In this document: positions 30,675 through 39,408 of the stretch, one piece after another
How positions within the stretch are numbered: position 1 is the first letter of the stretch
How the letters are laid out: the number at the start of each line of letters is the position of its first letter
Assembly: GCA_016792625.1 (NCBI GenBank)
Contig: JAEUKK010000113.1
Coordinates: 1 to 50,671, forward strand
Direction: 5' to 3'
Length of the DNA stretch: 50,671 nucleotides
DNA from: Deltaproteobacteria bacterium
GTDB taxonomy: Bacteria; Myxococcota_A; UBA796; UBA2385
Notes under the pieces: model-generated
What the model saw: only the letters and a program-made list of their open reading frames with translations
Database searches by the model: none
Told to the model about the DNA's origin: nothing
Made by a program: the position numbers and the translations under genes

Positions 30675-33239
30675 TCACGCGTTCGGCTTGAGCAACCCCA
30701 AGTCCAACGCCAACAGCAGCAGGCGGCTCGCGTTGCGCATCGCCACCCGACGGAAGGCGCCCTCGCCGACCGCGTCGAGCGCCTTCTTGTGCTCCGAGCC
30801 GTCGTCAGAGATGCCCCGGACGATCAGCAGCGGAGGCGCCTTGGCCGCGGACTCGGCCGCCCAGGCGAGGCCCGCGGACTCCATATCGACGGCCTTGAGG
30901 CTGGCGTCGGTGGCCAGCAGCCGTTCCTTGGCGCTCTGGGCGCTGACCACCGAGGAGCCGCTCGCGAGGTGCGACTTGTAGAGGTTGGGCCGCGCCCGGG
31001 CGTGCTTGCCGCGCAGCGTGGCCGAGTCACCCCCGGCCTCTTTGATCTCGGCGTTGAGGTCGGCCTCACCCTGGCGCTGCCATTGCTCGAAGGGCTTCGC
31101 ATGGGTGAGGCGCATCCCCGAGACCCTGCGGGCCAGCGCCTGATCGGGCCGGAACACCTCGGGTCGGTAGTTCTGCTGTGGCCCGGTCGGCCCGTCGACC
31201 AGCTTGCCCGTGGCGTCGTAGTGGCTCACCTGATCGGGCACGATGACGTCACAGAGCTTCAGGTCAGTGCTCAGCGCACCGGCGATGCCCAGCCACGCGG
31301 CGACCTTGGGCTGCCAGCGCTTGAGCGCATCAGAGGTGGCCGCCTGGGCCGCGCTCGGGCCCATCGCGTCGCAGGTGCGCACGACGATTGAGCGGCCCTG
31401 CCGTGATACGTGCAGATCGACGTAACCGAGGTCGTTGTCGACAGGTGTGGTGTCGCCGAGCACCCGGGCGAGCTGCTCGGCCTCTTCGATGAGCGCGACC
31501 ATGATGAGCAGGTCGACCGGGCCGGTGTGCTTCAAGCGCGGATCCTCGTAGGCGTCGCCTGCGGTGATGCTGAGGCCGTATTGGAAGACACGGGTGGCGT
31601 CAGCGGCAGCCTCGTAGACGTGGACCGGAGCGTCTGCGGCGACGAGCGCGCGACCACAGACCAGCGCGGCCGAGAGCGGTGCCGCGGCGAGCAGGTGGAG
31701 GTGCACGGCGCCGAAGTGCTCGCGGACCTTCGAGATCAGCTCGCGCCAAGCGGCCCGGAACTGGTTGAGGTGTTCGCGGCTGCGGATCACCCCGGGCACC
31801 GGAGTCGTGTCTTTGACGCGGAGGGTGGCCTGGGGAAGGTCACGGAGGTGCATGGGCACCTGGGCGTCGTCGATGGCACCGCTCAGCTCAAGGCGCACCA
31901 CCACGCCGTTCACCCCCTCCCGTTTCCGATCCGTCGAGACGTCGAAGCGGAGGGCGCCAGCCTGCGGATCCCAAGCCCCCTGCTCAAGACCCCGCGGCGC
32001 GTCCCAGGTCTGCCCGGTGCCCTTGTCACCGAGCAGGGCCCCGAAGGCAGCGAGCACCGGGATGCGCGCAAAGCCGAAGGCGCCGTCCCTCGAGCCCTCT
32101 GTGTCTTCGATGAAGGAGCGCAGGGCCTCAATGGTGGGCGTCCAGCCCGCCCCACGCTCGACGGCGGGCAGCTTCAGCGTGCGGAGGACCACCGTCTCGG
32201 CGCCGACCCCGAGCTCAGCCGCGATGTTGCGCTTGAGCTGGGCCTCATTGGCCTGGGGCTGCAGCGTGCCGATGGGCCCGGTCACCACGAGGACCTGCCG
32301 CTGCTCTGCGGTCGGCGCTGAGGCAGGCTCGGGCAGGGCCAGCGCGTACGAGGCCGGGGCCCAGCCCGCGGGCCGCGCCCGGCCGTAGCCGCTGGCGGTC
32401 TTGCCCCCCGCGCCGAGGTGCTCGAAGCCCACCGCGAGCCACCACCAGACCCGCTCGAGGTCGGGGCTCTGCCCCGGCATCGCGTCGAGGTAGACGATGA
32501 GCTCTTGGCTGTGGTCGAGAGCCAAAAAGCTGACCGGCACGGGCTCGTCGGTGTGGTCGGCCACCCGGCTGCGCCGCTGGTCGTGGTCCCGCGCCTGCGG
32601 GTCGCCAGCGTAGCGGAAGGTCTGATCGGCTTGATAGGCCGGGAGATGCGGGCTGATCAGCTCGACCCGCAGCCGCGGCCAGGCCGCGGGCCAGGCCCCC
32701 CAGAGCCGCACGGCCCCAGGCGTGGTCGCCTCGCCGGCCCCGTGCCCGTCGGGCACCGCCGAGCCGAGCAGCGCCTCGACGACCACGTCGGGCTCGCCGA
32801 GGGCCGCCGCCGCCGCGCGCGCGAGGCCCTTGAGCCCGCTGCCCGCCAGCCAGGGCAGGCCCAGCACTGGGTCAAAGGCGAAGCCGTTCTCGCTCGGGTG
32901 CTCAAGGCCCAGACCAGAGCAGAGGGGGGCGATCAACGCGAAGGCCCGGCCCGTCGCCCCGGCCCTGCTGAAGCGTGAATGGAGCGCCAGCAGCGCGCCC
33001 TCACCTGCAGCCTGGGCGGGCGCGCTGCTCACGTCGTCGGCAAAGAGGCGCAGGAAGTCGGCCCGGCTGCGCGCGTCGGCGATCTCGACCCCGCGCCAGA
33101 CCTTGGGGTAGCGCTCCCAGACCAAGCCAGGGTTGGCGCCCGCAGGAGCCGTGTGGGCGCCCAGCGCGCCGCGCACCGCGGCGTCGAGCGCCTTGGGCAG
33201 CGGCGGCAGGTTCAGGGGGGGCAGCGCGGACTTGCTCAT
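30675..33239 (-). CDS. cmr6: Cmr6 - SAVED - nucleoside phosphorylase (PNP/MTAN) triple fusion
   Basis: The 854-residue protein overlaps cmr5 (ATGA). Residues ~1-300 are Cmr6: LGLEHPSENGFAFDPVLGLP, WLAGSGLKGLARAAAAAL and the glycine-rich HLGAGGKTASGYGRARP. Residues ~310-560 fit SAVED: VLVVTGPIGTLQPQANEAQL at the start, then LHLLAAAPLSAALVCGRALV and VHVYEAAADATRVFQYGLSI. Residues ~567-850 are a PNP/MTAN-type nucleosidase: LIMVALIEEAEQL, AAWLGIAGALSTD, KAVDMESAGLAWAAE (catalytic Glu region) and LLIVRGISDDG (catalytic Asp). A subunit of the type III-B complex is thus covalently joined to a cyclic-nucleotide sensor and a nucleotide-degrading enzyme. Normal Cmr6 is about 250-350 residues. The RAMP and PNP calls are firm; SAVED is good but should be confirmed by profile. 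Confidence 0.85.
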   Translation of the reverse strand: MSKSALPPLNLPPLPKALDAAVRGALGAHTAPAGANPGLVWERYPKVWRGVEIADARSRADFLRLFADDVSSAPAQAAGEGALLALHSRFSRAGATGRAFALIAPLCSGLGLEHPSENGFAFDPVLGLPWLAGSGLKGLARAAAAALGEPDVVVEALLGSAVPDGHGAGEATTPGAVRLWGAWPAAWPRLRVELISPHLPAYQADQTFRYAGDPQARDHDQRRSRVADHTDEPVPVSFLALDHSQELIVYLDAMPGQSPDLERVWWWLAVGFEHLGAGGKTASGYGRARPAGWAPASYALALPEPASAPTAEQRQVLVVTGPIGTLQPQANEAQLKRNIAAELGVGAETVVLRTLKLPAVERGAGWTPTIEALRSFIEDTEGSRDGAFGFARIPVLAAFGALLGDKGTGQTWDAPRGLEQGAWDPQAGALRFDVSTDRKREGVNGVVVRLELSGAIDDAQVPMHLRDLPQATLRVKDTTPVPGVIRSREHLNQFRAAWRELISKVREHFGAVHLHLLAAAPLSAALVCGRALVAADAPVHVYEAAADATRVFQYGLSITAGDAYEDPRLKHTGPVDLLIMVALIEEAEQLARVLGDTTPVDNDLGYVDLHVSRQGRSIVVRTCDAMGPSAAQAATSDALKRWQPKVAAWLGIAGALSTDLKLCDVIVPDQVSHYDATGKLVDGPTGPQQNYRPEVFRPDQALARRVSGMRLTHAKPFEQWQRQGEADLNAEIKEAGGDSATLRGKHARARPNLYKSHLASGSSVVSAQSAKERLLATDASLKAVDMESAGLAWAAESAAKAPPLLIVRGISDDGSEHKKALDAVGEGAFRRVAMRNASRLLLLALDLGLLKPNA

Positions 33240-33604
33240 CCCTGGTCTCCCGTGGCCTTGGACAGCAGCTTGAGGGCCTCGGCGAAGCGCAGGGCCTCAG
33301 CCTCGACCAAGGCCGCTTCGTTAGGTTCGAGCGCGCACCAGCCGCGCACCAAGCCGCTGAGGCGCTCGCGCCCGCGGGGCAGCGGGCTGAGCGGCCAGGT
33401 CTCGGTCAGGTAGCCGGCGATGTCGTCGGCCAACGCGGGGCTGCGCTTCGCCAGCAAGGTCAACCCGGTCACCATGCCCTGGCTGCGCATGCGAATTGGC
33501 AGCCCCTCGAGGCCATCCACGCCCCGCTGGCCGCTGAGCGCGCTCAGCGCCGCCCTGGCCCGCACCCGCTCGAGGTCTTTCAGCCTGAAGTTTTGCTCAG
33601 CCAT
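33236..33604 (-). CDS. cmr5: Cmr5, small helical subunit of type III-B complex
   Basis: The 122-residue product (ATG 33604) is all-helical: QNFRLKDLERVRARAALSAL, RMRSQGMVTGLTLLAKRSPA, LSGLVRGWCALEPNEAALVE. Length, order between cmr4 and cmr6, and the conserved G(L)xxxLa motif fit Cmr5, which forms the small-subunit filament along the target RNA. An upstream in-frame GTG at 33619 overlaps the cmr4 stop, but AAGGAGGT sits between it and the ATG, so 33604 is preferred. The stop overlaps the fusion gene's ATG. Confidence 0.85.
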   Translation of the reverse strand: MAEQNFRLKDLERVRARAALSALSGQRGVDGLEGLPIRMRSQGMVTGLTLLAKRSPALADDIAGYLTETWPLSPLPRGRERLSGLVRGWCALEPNEAALVEAEALRFAEALKLLSKATGDQG

Positions 33605-33608
33605 AGTG

Positions 33609-33616
33609 ACCTCCTT
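33609..33616 (-). promoter_or_regulatory. Consensus Shine-Dalgarno for cmr5
   Basis: On the minus strand AAGGAGGT lies four bases before ATG 33604. It overlaps the end of cmr4 and decides the cmr5 start. It is the strongest ribosome-binding site in the operon, consistent with the multi-copy stoichiometry of Cmr5. Confidence 0.8.
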
Positions 33617-34509
33617 CACGCCTTCGCGATGGTCCAGGCGGTCAGGCCCATGCCCACCGTCTCGTTTCCGCCGATCTGCAGCACCTTCCGCTTGTTCTTC
33701 ACCGCGTCGCTGAGCGCGCTGAGATCACCCTGGGTGCGGGCCTGCACGCTGAACACAAAGAGGCACTCGGGCGGCAGGCTCTCTTCGTACCAGAGGTTGC
33801 CCTTGTACTCCCGCTCTTTGCCGTCGGCGCCCTCTCCACGGTAGGTGTCCGTGGTCTTGCCCGGGGTGAGTTGAACCCGGGCTGTGACCGGGGTGCAGCG
33901 CTGCACGAGGTGGCTGAAGTCGGCGTCGGGAAGGCAGACGAGGCGCTTGGGGAGCTGGGCCGCCACACCGTCATCCTTGGGCAGCAGACTCGCCCAGGCG
34001 GCAGCGACAGCCGCCAAGTCTGCGTTCGCTCCGCCCTCGAGCACAGTCGCGTAGCTGTCGAGGACCAAGGGCCCCTTGTGCTCGAGGGTGGAAATCGCCC
34101 CGGTGCCCTTGGGGCCGGCTGGCATGCCGAGGCCCAACAGCCGCCGGCCCCGCCGCCAGCGCTCGATGCTGTGGCGGCAGGTGACCCACACGAAGGCGTG
34201 GGTCAGGCTGCGCACCGGGAAGGCCAGCAAGACGCCATCGGTGAACACCGCCTCGCCAGGCACCAGCGGCTCGCCCGCCTCACCCTTTTGCGGCGGCGGG
34301 GGCCCAAACAGGCGCGCCGCGGGAGTGTCTTTGCCTGCATCAGACTTGGGGTCGAGCAGCCGCCGCGCCACGCCCTTGAGCGCGCTGGCCGGCAGCAAGG
34401 GGTGCCCGGTGTGCGCCTCACGGGCGATGGGCAGATCGATGGCGCCCGCCGAGCCGCCCGCGCCCACATGGGTAGAGGTGAGGAGGTAGACGCCGATCTC
34501 AAGAGCCAT
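33616..34509 (-). CDS. cmr4: Cmr4, backbone RAMP and target-RNA nuclease subunit
   Basis: ATG 34509 gives 297 residues, the usual Cmr4 size; the frame upstream is shadow within cmr3. The N-terminus LLTSTHVGAGGSAGAIDLPI includes D25 in the position of the catalytic Asp that cuts target RNA at 6-nt intervals in Cmr4 proteins. HPLLPASALKGVARRLL is the SxxKG RAMP motif, and the Gly-rich C-terminal IGGNETVGMGLTAWT completes the fold. The backbone is therefore predicted to be cleavage-competent. It overlaps cmr3 by 11 bases, so translation is coupled. Confidence 0.9.
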   Translation of the reverse strand: MALEIGVYLLTSTHVGAGGSAGAIDLPIAREAHTGHPLLPASALKGVARRLLDPKSDAGKDTPAARLFGPPPPQKGEAGEPLVPGEAVFTDGVLLAFPVRSLTHAFVWVTCRHSIERWRRGRRLLGLGMPAGPKGTGAISTLEHKGPLVLDSYATVLEGGANADLAAVAAAWASLLPKDDGVAAQLPKRLVCLPDADFSHLVQRCTPVTARVQLTPGKTTDTYRGEGADGKEREYKGNLWYEESLPPECLFVFSVQARTQGDLSALSDAVKNKRKVLQIGGNETVGMGLTAWTIAKA

Positions 34510-35761
34510 GGGGGCCTCCGGTGGCGGGCTCGCCAGTGCAGGGATCAAAAGGGGCGCCGACGCGCTGGCCGAAGCCCAGGCTCTCGTCGTCGGTGCGTAG
34601 GTCAGGTTCGAGGCCGAGCAGATGCCGCACCGCCTTTGCGCGGTCGACCTCATTGTTGGCGGCGGGCAGGTGCACCCAGAAGCTCGACCCAGCGCCAAAC
34701 ATGGCCCGCGAGGGTCGGCCCGCGGCCGCCCCATAGCGGTCGAAGCCACCGAGATCGGGCCCTGCTCGCCTCTCGGCGCCCATCAGGGTCGCGCCCTCGG
34801 GCAGCGCAAAAGGCATGCTAGTGAGTTGAGGCGAGGGGCTGAGCAGCACTACCCGCACATGAAGATCAGCGTCCCAGGGTGCGGCCAGGGCGGCCGAACC
34901 CGCCAACAAGGCGCTGAACTCGGCGCTGGGCTCCGCCGCCTCAAGACCGATCAGCCGCTCTTTTCGGCCGAGGGCCGCGCTGCCCTTGCAGAGCTGCCCA
35001 CCGAGCTCGGCCGGCGCTCCCTCCACCGCACCCCACAGCCCCGAGCCGTCAACGAAGCGGTGGTGGGTGGCGAAGTAGAGCATGCTGTCGGCGGCCCGCC
35101 CGTTCTCGCCGATAGCCACGCCGGGGCGGCGCTCCTCGTAGACGAAGGGGGGCAGGTCGGCCCCGCCTTGGGCGCGCTTTTCCCCGGCGCTCACCCCCTG
35201 GGGGTCCCACCGGCCGCGGCCCAGCAACGCGAAGACGAGGTTGTCGACGCGCATCCAGCCTTTGTCGCTGCCCTTGTAGCCATGCCGCTGGCCCATGAGA
35301 TGACGGCACAGCTTGGGGGTAGAGCTGCTTAGGGCCCCGCCCTGAAGGCCCTCGAAGCTGAACGAGCGGCCCGCAATCTGCCACCCGCCACCCGAAGTTT
35401 CAGCCTGCGGTTGAAGAGCCACAAACGACGGGACCGGCACCCAAGGCTGTGCGATCCCCCCCTCATCCGCCAACCCGCCCCCGCGCTGCGCCGGAAACGG
35501 CCCCCAAAAGCGCCAGCCAGAAGGCAATCGCCCCGGCGAGCCAATCTCGGCGGCGATCTGCGCCTGCGAGCGAGCCGCGAGGCCTTTGCCGTACTTCCCA
35601 ATCAACATCCGCGTGCGGATCATGCCCTGCCAGGTCCACGGCGTGGGCGGGAACAGCCCCGGGTCGTCACTGGCCTCACCGGCGGTGAAGGGCTTGCCAT
35701 CGCGCAGCCAAGCGGTGTCGAGGGGGCGGACCAGGAAGCTCGCCCGGCGCGGCGCGGTCAT
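34499..35761 (-). CDS. cmr3: Cmr3, Cas5-like RAMP subunit
   Basis: The 420-residue protein begins with FLVRPLDTAWLRDGKPFTAG and has DDPGLFPPTPWTWQGMIRTR. Further on are YEERRPGVAIGENGRAADSM and LYFATHHRFVDGSGLW. These are the conserved blocks of Cmr3, which caps the crRNA 5' handle next to Cas10. The ATG overlaps the cas10 stop (ATGA). Length is within the family's range. Confidence 0.9.
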   Translation of the reverse strand: MTAPRRASFLVRPLDTAWLRDGKPFTAGEASDDPGLFPPTPWTWQGMIRTRMLIGKYGKGLAARSQAQIAAEIGSPGRLPSGWRFWGPFPAQRGGGLADEGGIAQPWVPVPSFVALQPQAETSGGGWQIAGRSFSFEGLQGGALSSSTPKLCRHLMGQRHGYKGSDKGWMRVDNLVFALLGRGRWDPQGVSAGEKRAQGGADLPPFVYEERRPGVAIGENGRAADSMLYFATHHRFVDGSGLWGAVEGAPAELGGQLCKGSAALGRKERLIGLEAAEPSAEFSALLAGSAALAAPWDADLHVRVVLLSPSPQLTSMPFALPEGATLMGAERRAGPDLGGFDRYGAAAGRPSRAMFGAGSSFWVHLPAANNEVDRAKAVRHLLGLEPDLRTDDESLGFGQRVGAPFDPCTGEPATGGPHGS

Positions 35762-38700
35762 TCCGCACCTCCAGCGCCCGCGAGGTGGCGAGCGATAAGC
35801 AGCGGTGCCAGCAGATCATCAGGGTGGCGCGCCGCCCCCACAGCGATGTCCGCCTCGGTCAACAGCCAAGTCGTCATGTGGAGCAGTTCATCACTTAGGC
35901 CCTCTGCCTTCAAGGCGCCTTCAATCCAACGTTTTCGCTGGTCGCGTGCCTCGCGGTTAGCCAACCGGACCGCCGCCGCACGGGCCCGACGTCGTTCGGC
36001 GGCGACATCGTCCGGGGCTTGCTGTGGCTGGCGGTCCTCGGGTACGTCCGGACCGGGCATGACTCCCGCAGCGGCAGCTGGAGCGCCTTGGGGAACATCG
36101 AGCGCGGCGAGCACCACCCGCAGGCGCTCCCGCATCGCGTACGGCAGACGCGAAGACACCTGTCCGTTTGCGATTGCGCTCCGCAGCGCTTCAAGGTGCT
36201 TCGCAACCATGGGCGGAGAGGCGACGCCGAGCGCGCCGTCGCCGTCCCCCCAGGGCAGCACCGCCGTGGCTTTGTCGCCGCCGGTCAAGCGGCTAACCGC
36301 GACGTGCCCCATCCAGCCTCGACCGGTCCACTCGCTTGCGGGCAGCGCGCGCTCCTCCGGGGCCGGCCCCCGCGCCTTGGTCGCTGGCTTGGCCCTCAAC
36401 TCCAGGTTGGCCCGCGCCGACGCGATCACATCTCGGAGCGGCTCTTTGAAGTGGCCGTAGGCGATGCCGGCGGAGAGGCTGTGCGCGCGACCGACCATCG
36501 GCATGAGCTGTGACCCCGGCGACCAGCTGAGCGAGAGTGGCCCTTCAGTCGCGGCTGCGGCGAAGCAGTGTGCCTCGACCGGCAGCACCGCCCCCGCGGC
36601 GAGCTGCAGCCCAGCATGGTCGAGGCGCGCGAGGTCCAGCACAGCGAAGCGCGCCTGGGCCTGGGCTCGTTTGATCTCGTCGCGGCGATCCCAGGCCGTG
36701 CTGTCAGGCGCCGTGTCGATGAGCCAGGCCGCGCTGAACAGCTGCTGGATCCGCGCCGCGGCGGGCAGGGCCTCTTCGGCGGGCAGCATGGCAAGCAGGT
36801 CGTCGCCGCCCGCGTAGAGTAGCCGTCCGTTGAATTCGACCTCGATGACCCAAGGGGCGATGCGGTCGGTGAGGTCGGCCAGGGCGCGGGTCAGCGTGCC
36901 GTGCAGCGCCGGTGACATGGCCCGCGGGCGATCCAGTAGCTCAATCGCGGCGCCTACCGCAGTATCCGCCTCGGCGGCCGCCCCCGCGATCCCCTTGACC
37001 ACGTCGGGATGGAGGGTGTCGCGCCACCGCGCCCGCAGCGCCCCAGGGTCGCCGCCCACCAGCTTGCTGATGCCGTCGCCGTCCATGGCCAAGATCGCGC
37101 AGTGTTCGCCGGGGCCCGCGGCGACCTGCTTGACCAGCAGCTCAAAGTCGCTAGCCCCGAGGCGTTGGCCTGTCGACTTGTTCTGCGCCTCGCGCGCTTC
37201 GGCGAGGGCCCGGGCGGCCCGGCGCAGGCCGCGGAAGAAGGGCACCAGCAGATCGGTAATGAGCGCGTTGACCCGGTCACGCTGGTCACCCTGCGCCAGG
37301 CGGTCGGCGATGGCCTGCTGCGCGGATATCGACCAGCGCTGCGCCTCAAGGCCGACCAGAGCCGCCAGGGTGTCCTCACCCCCGCCCTTCAGCGCGTGCA
37401 GCGCCCACGGGTGGATGGCGGGGTGCAGGCCACCCTCGTTGAACGCAGCCCCGGCCTCGGTCGCCACGGCCAAGACGCGCTTCTCAAGTGAGCCGAGCTC
37501 CGCCAAGGCGACCGGGAGCCCAGGCAGCTCCGGGGGGCCCTTGCGCAGCTCAAGGATGAGCTCCCACAGCGCGCGCAGCCACGGCGTGGCCGCGACGCCA
37601 GCGGTCGAGGGAAAGGGCGCGCCGTCGATCAGCGGTGTGCGGACGCCCACCCCCTGCCACCGGGGCACGATGCCTTTTGGACCCTTTACGTCAGCGAGGT
37701 AGCGCTTCATCGCCCCTGGGCCGCCGAGGCGCTCGCTCACCGCGCCGTTGTCATCGGCGCCGGCGCGCTGCCACAGCGCCTTGGCTGCCGCCCGAGTGCC
37801 CACCCCGGCCCCGTTGTGCAGCGCCTCGTGCCGGCCGGTAAGCGTGCACTTCTCGCCGGGCTCGGGTGATGGCGGCGGGTCGAAGCGACCGCGACCAGTG
37901 GCCTCGTGCAGACCAAGCAGACGGGCGTGCTGCAGGGGGTAGTCGAAGCCGCGCTCGGCTCGCAGCAGCTCAGGCTGCTGGCCCCAAGCGGCGTAGAAGA
38001 GCTGGTCGTGCTCGGCCCAGGCGTTGGGGCTAACGAGCGCTCGCAGTTGCCTGTTGCGCAGCGTCTGGTCGGAAGGCTCGCCGGGGGTATGGCCCTCGCT
38101 CCAGTCCGGCGGACCCCGCATCGCGTCGGGGCGCGGTCCCAAATTGTGGAGCAGGTGCTCCCAGGGGCTGAGAGTCCAGCTCAGGGCCGGGCCCTGCTTG
38201 GTCGAACGCTCGTAGATGGCCGTCCACGGTCCGCTGCCGAGCGTCACAACGTGCCGATCCGGGTGGTGCGGCTCCTCCAACAGCGCGCGAGTCGCGGCGC
38301 GCAGCTCCTCCCAACGGCCCGCGGCGGCTCGGGCGCACTCGTCGAGCAGCGCTTCTGCGGTGAGCTCACCGCCATCGCGGGTGTGGACCTTGGCGGGCAG
38401 AAGCGCCGCAAAGGTGTTGGGCACCGGCACGGCGCGGGTGCTGCCGCCGGTCGCGCGCGCCGATTCGGGCAGCGCTCCTTCAAGCCAGCTGGGCGCGCCT
38501 GGGGGACCATCACCCGGCTCGTCAGTCTCTCGACTGCGCTCCTCCCGCTCTCGACTGAGCAGCGTCTGGTACATCAGCGCGTTGCCGCGCAGGTCAGGGT
38601 AGAGGATGGCCTCTGGGCCACAGTGGTCGATGATCGGGCCCATCGCCGCCCAGGTCAGCTCGCCGAAGACCATGCATGCAGTCCAAAGGTCACGCGCCTT

Positions 38701-39408
38701 GCGGGCCTCGGCGATGTAGGGTTGCACACCGTGCAGGCTGACACGGGCGAGGACAGGTTCAGCGTCGGGACCGCGCACCCCCACGCCCGCAACAGCGGCG
38801 GCGATGCGCGCGGTCGACCAGGCGGCGTGGTCTGGGAGCTGCGGATCCGCCGGGAGGTGCTCGGCGAAGGGCCCTCCAACCATCGTGCACAGCTCTCGTT
38901 GCCTCAGCCAAAGTAGCAGACTGATGCGCTCGAAGCGCACGGTCTCACTGGGGTTACCAATCCGAGCGAGCTGACCGATGCGTCTGATCTCCTTAGTCAA
39001 CCGGTCTAGGTCGGCCGACGCAGCGCCGGCGGTCAACCGCAGCGCTGCCGCCGGCTGCATCGGGTGGGTGAGGACCGCGGCCTTTGCCCAATCGGCCTCA
39101 ACCGGAAGTGGAAACGCACTCCGGTCCGCGCCCTCCGCGAGCAGTGCGGCACGGCCATGGAATCCGATGGCAGGTGCGCCAGGTGGGGCGAGGGTCTCCG
39201 CGGCCATTGCCTTTGCGTAAAACCACTCCCCTACACCAAGTTCCATCGCTATCGTGTTCAAGAGTCTGGCCGACGATTCCGGCGAACGGACACCCCGCCC
39301 ATCGGAATTGAAGGACGCGATCGCCCGCAACGGCCCGCCCAGGTGCTGCCAGATCCGCCATTCGAGCGCGTCAATGTACTCGGGGTTGTCGGTCAACGGA
39401 GCGCTCAT
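35758..39408 (-). CDS. cas10: Cas10/Cmr2, GGDD-type cyclase subunit of type III-B
   Basis: Start is taken at ATG 39408, overlapping the cmr1 stop (ATGA); a GTG lies two codons upstream. The 1216-residue protein has Cmr2 hallmarks LPDHAAWSTARIAAAVAGVG and GPEAILYPDLRGNALMYQ in the N-terminal half. CAILAMDGDGISKLVGG marks the first palm domain, and the cyclase motif G867-G868-D869-D870 lies in GRLLYAGGDDLLAMLP. The GGDD is intact, so synthesis of cyclic oligoadenylate is expected on target binding. I see no HD dyad in the first 250 residues, so the DNase domain seems missing or degenerate. It is longer than most Cmr2 proteins. The first ~150 codons are less GC-biased than the rest. Confidence 0.9.
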   Translation of the reverse strand: MSAPLTDNPEYIDALEWRIWQHLGGPLRAIASFNSDGRGVRSPESSARLLNTIAMELGVGEWFYAKAMAAETLAPPGAPAIGFHGRAALLAEGADRSAFPLPVEADWAKAAVLTHPMQPAAALRLTAGAASADLDRLTKEIRRIGQLARIGNPSETVRFERISLLLWLRQRELCTMVGGPFAEHLPADPQLPDHAAWSTARIAAAVAGVGVRGPDAEPVLARVSLHGVQPYIAEARKARDLWTACMVFGELTWAAMGPIIDHCGPEAILYPDLRGNALMYQTLLSREREERSRETDEPGDGPPGAPSWLEGALPESARATGGSTRAVPVPNTFAALLPAKVHTRDGGELTAEALLDECARAAAGRWEELRAATRALLEEPHHPDRHVVTLGSGPWTAIYERSTKQGPALSWTLSPWEHLLHNLGPRPDAMRGPPDWSEGHTPGEPSDQTLRNRQLRALVSPNAWAEHDQLFYAAWGQQPELLRAERGFDYPLQHARLLGLHEATGRGRFDPPPSPEPGEKCTLTGRHEALHNGAGVGTRAAAKALWQRAGADDNGAVSERLGGPGAMKRYLADVKGPKGIVPRWQGVGVRTPLIDGAPFPSTAGVAATPWLRALWELILELRKGPPELPGLPVALAELGSLEKRVLAVATEAGAAFNEGGLHPAIHPWALHALKGGGEDTLAALVGLEAQRWSISAQQAIADRLAQGDQRDRVNALITDLLVPFFRGLRRAARALAEAREAQNKSTGQRLGASDFELLVKQVAAGPGEHCAILAMDGDGISKLVGGDPGALRARWRDTLHPDVVKGIAGAAAEADTAVGAAIELLDRPRAMSPALHGTLTRALADLTDRIAPWVIEVEFNGRLLYAGGDDLLAMLPAEEALPAAARIQQLFSAAWLIDTAPDSTAWDRRDEIKRAQAQARFAVLDLARLDHAGLQLAAGAVLPVEAHCFAAAATEGPLSLSWSPGSQLMPMVGRAHSLSAGIAYGHFKEPLRDVIASARANLELRAKPATKARGPAPEERALPASEWTGRGWMGHVAVSRLTGGDKATAVLPWGDGDGALGVASPPMVAKHLEALRSAIANGQVSSRLPYAMRERLRVVLAALDVPQGAPAAAAGVMPGPDVPEDRQPQQAPDDVAAERRRARAAAVRLANREARDQRKRWIEGALKAEGLSDELLHMTTWLLTEADIAVGAARHPDDLLAPLLIARHLAGAGGAE

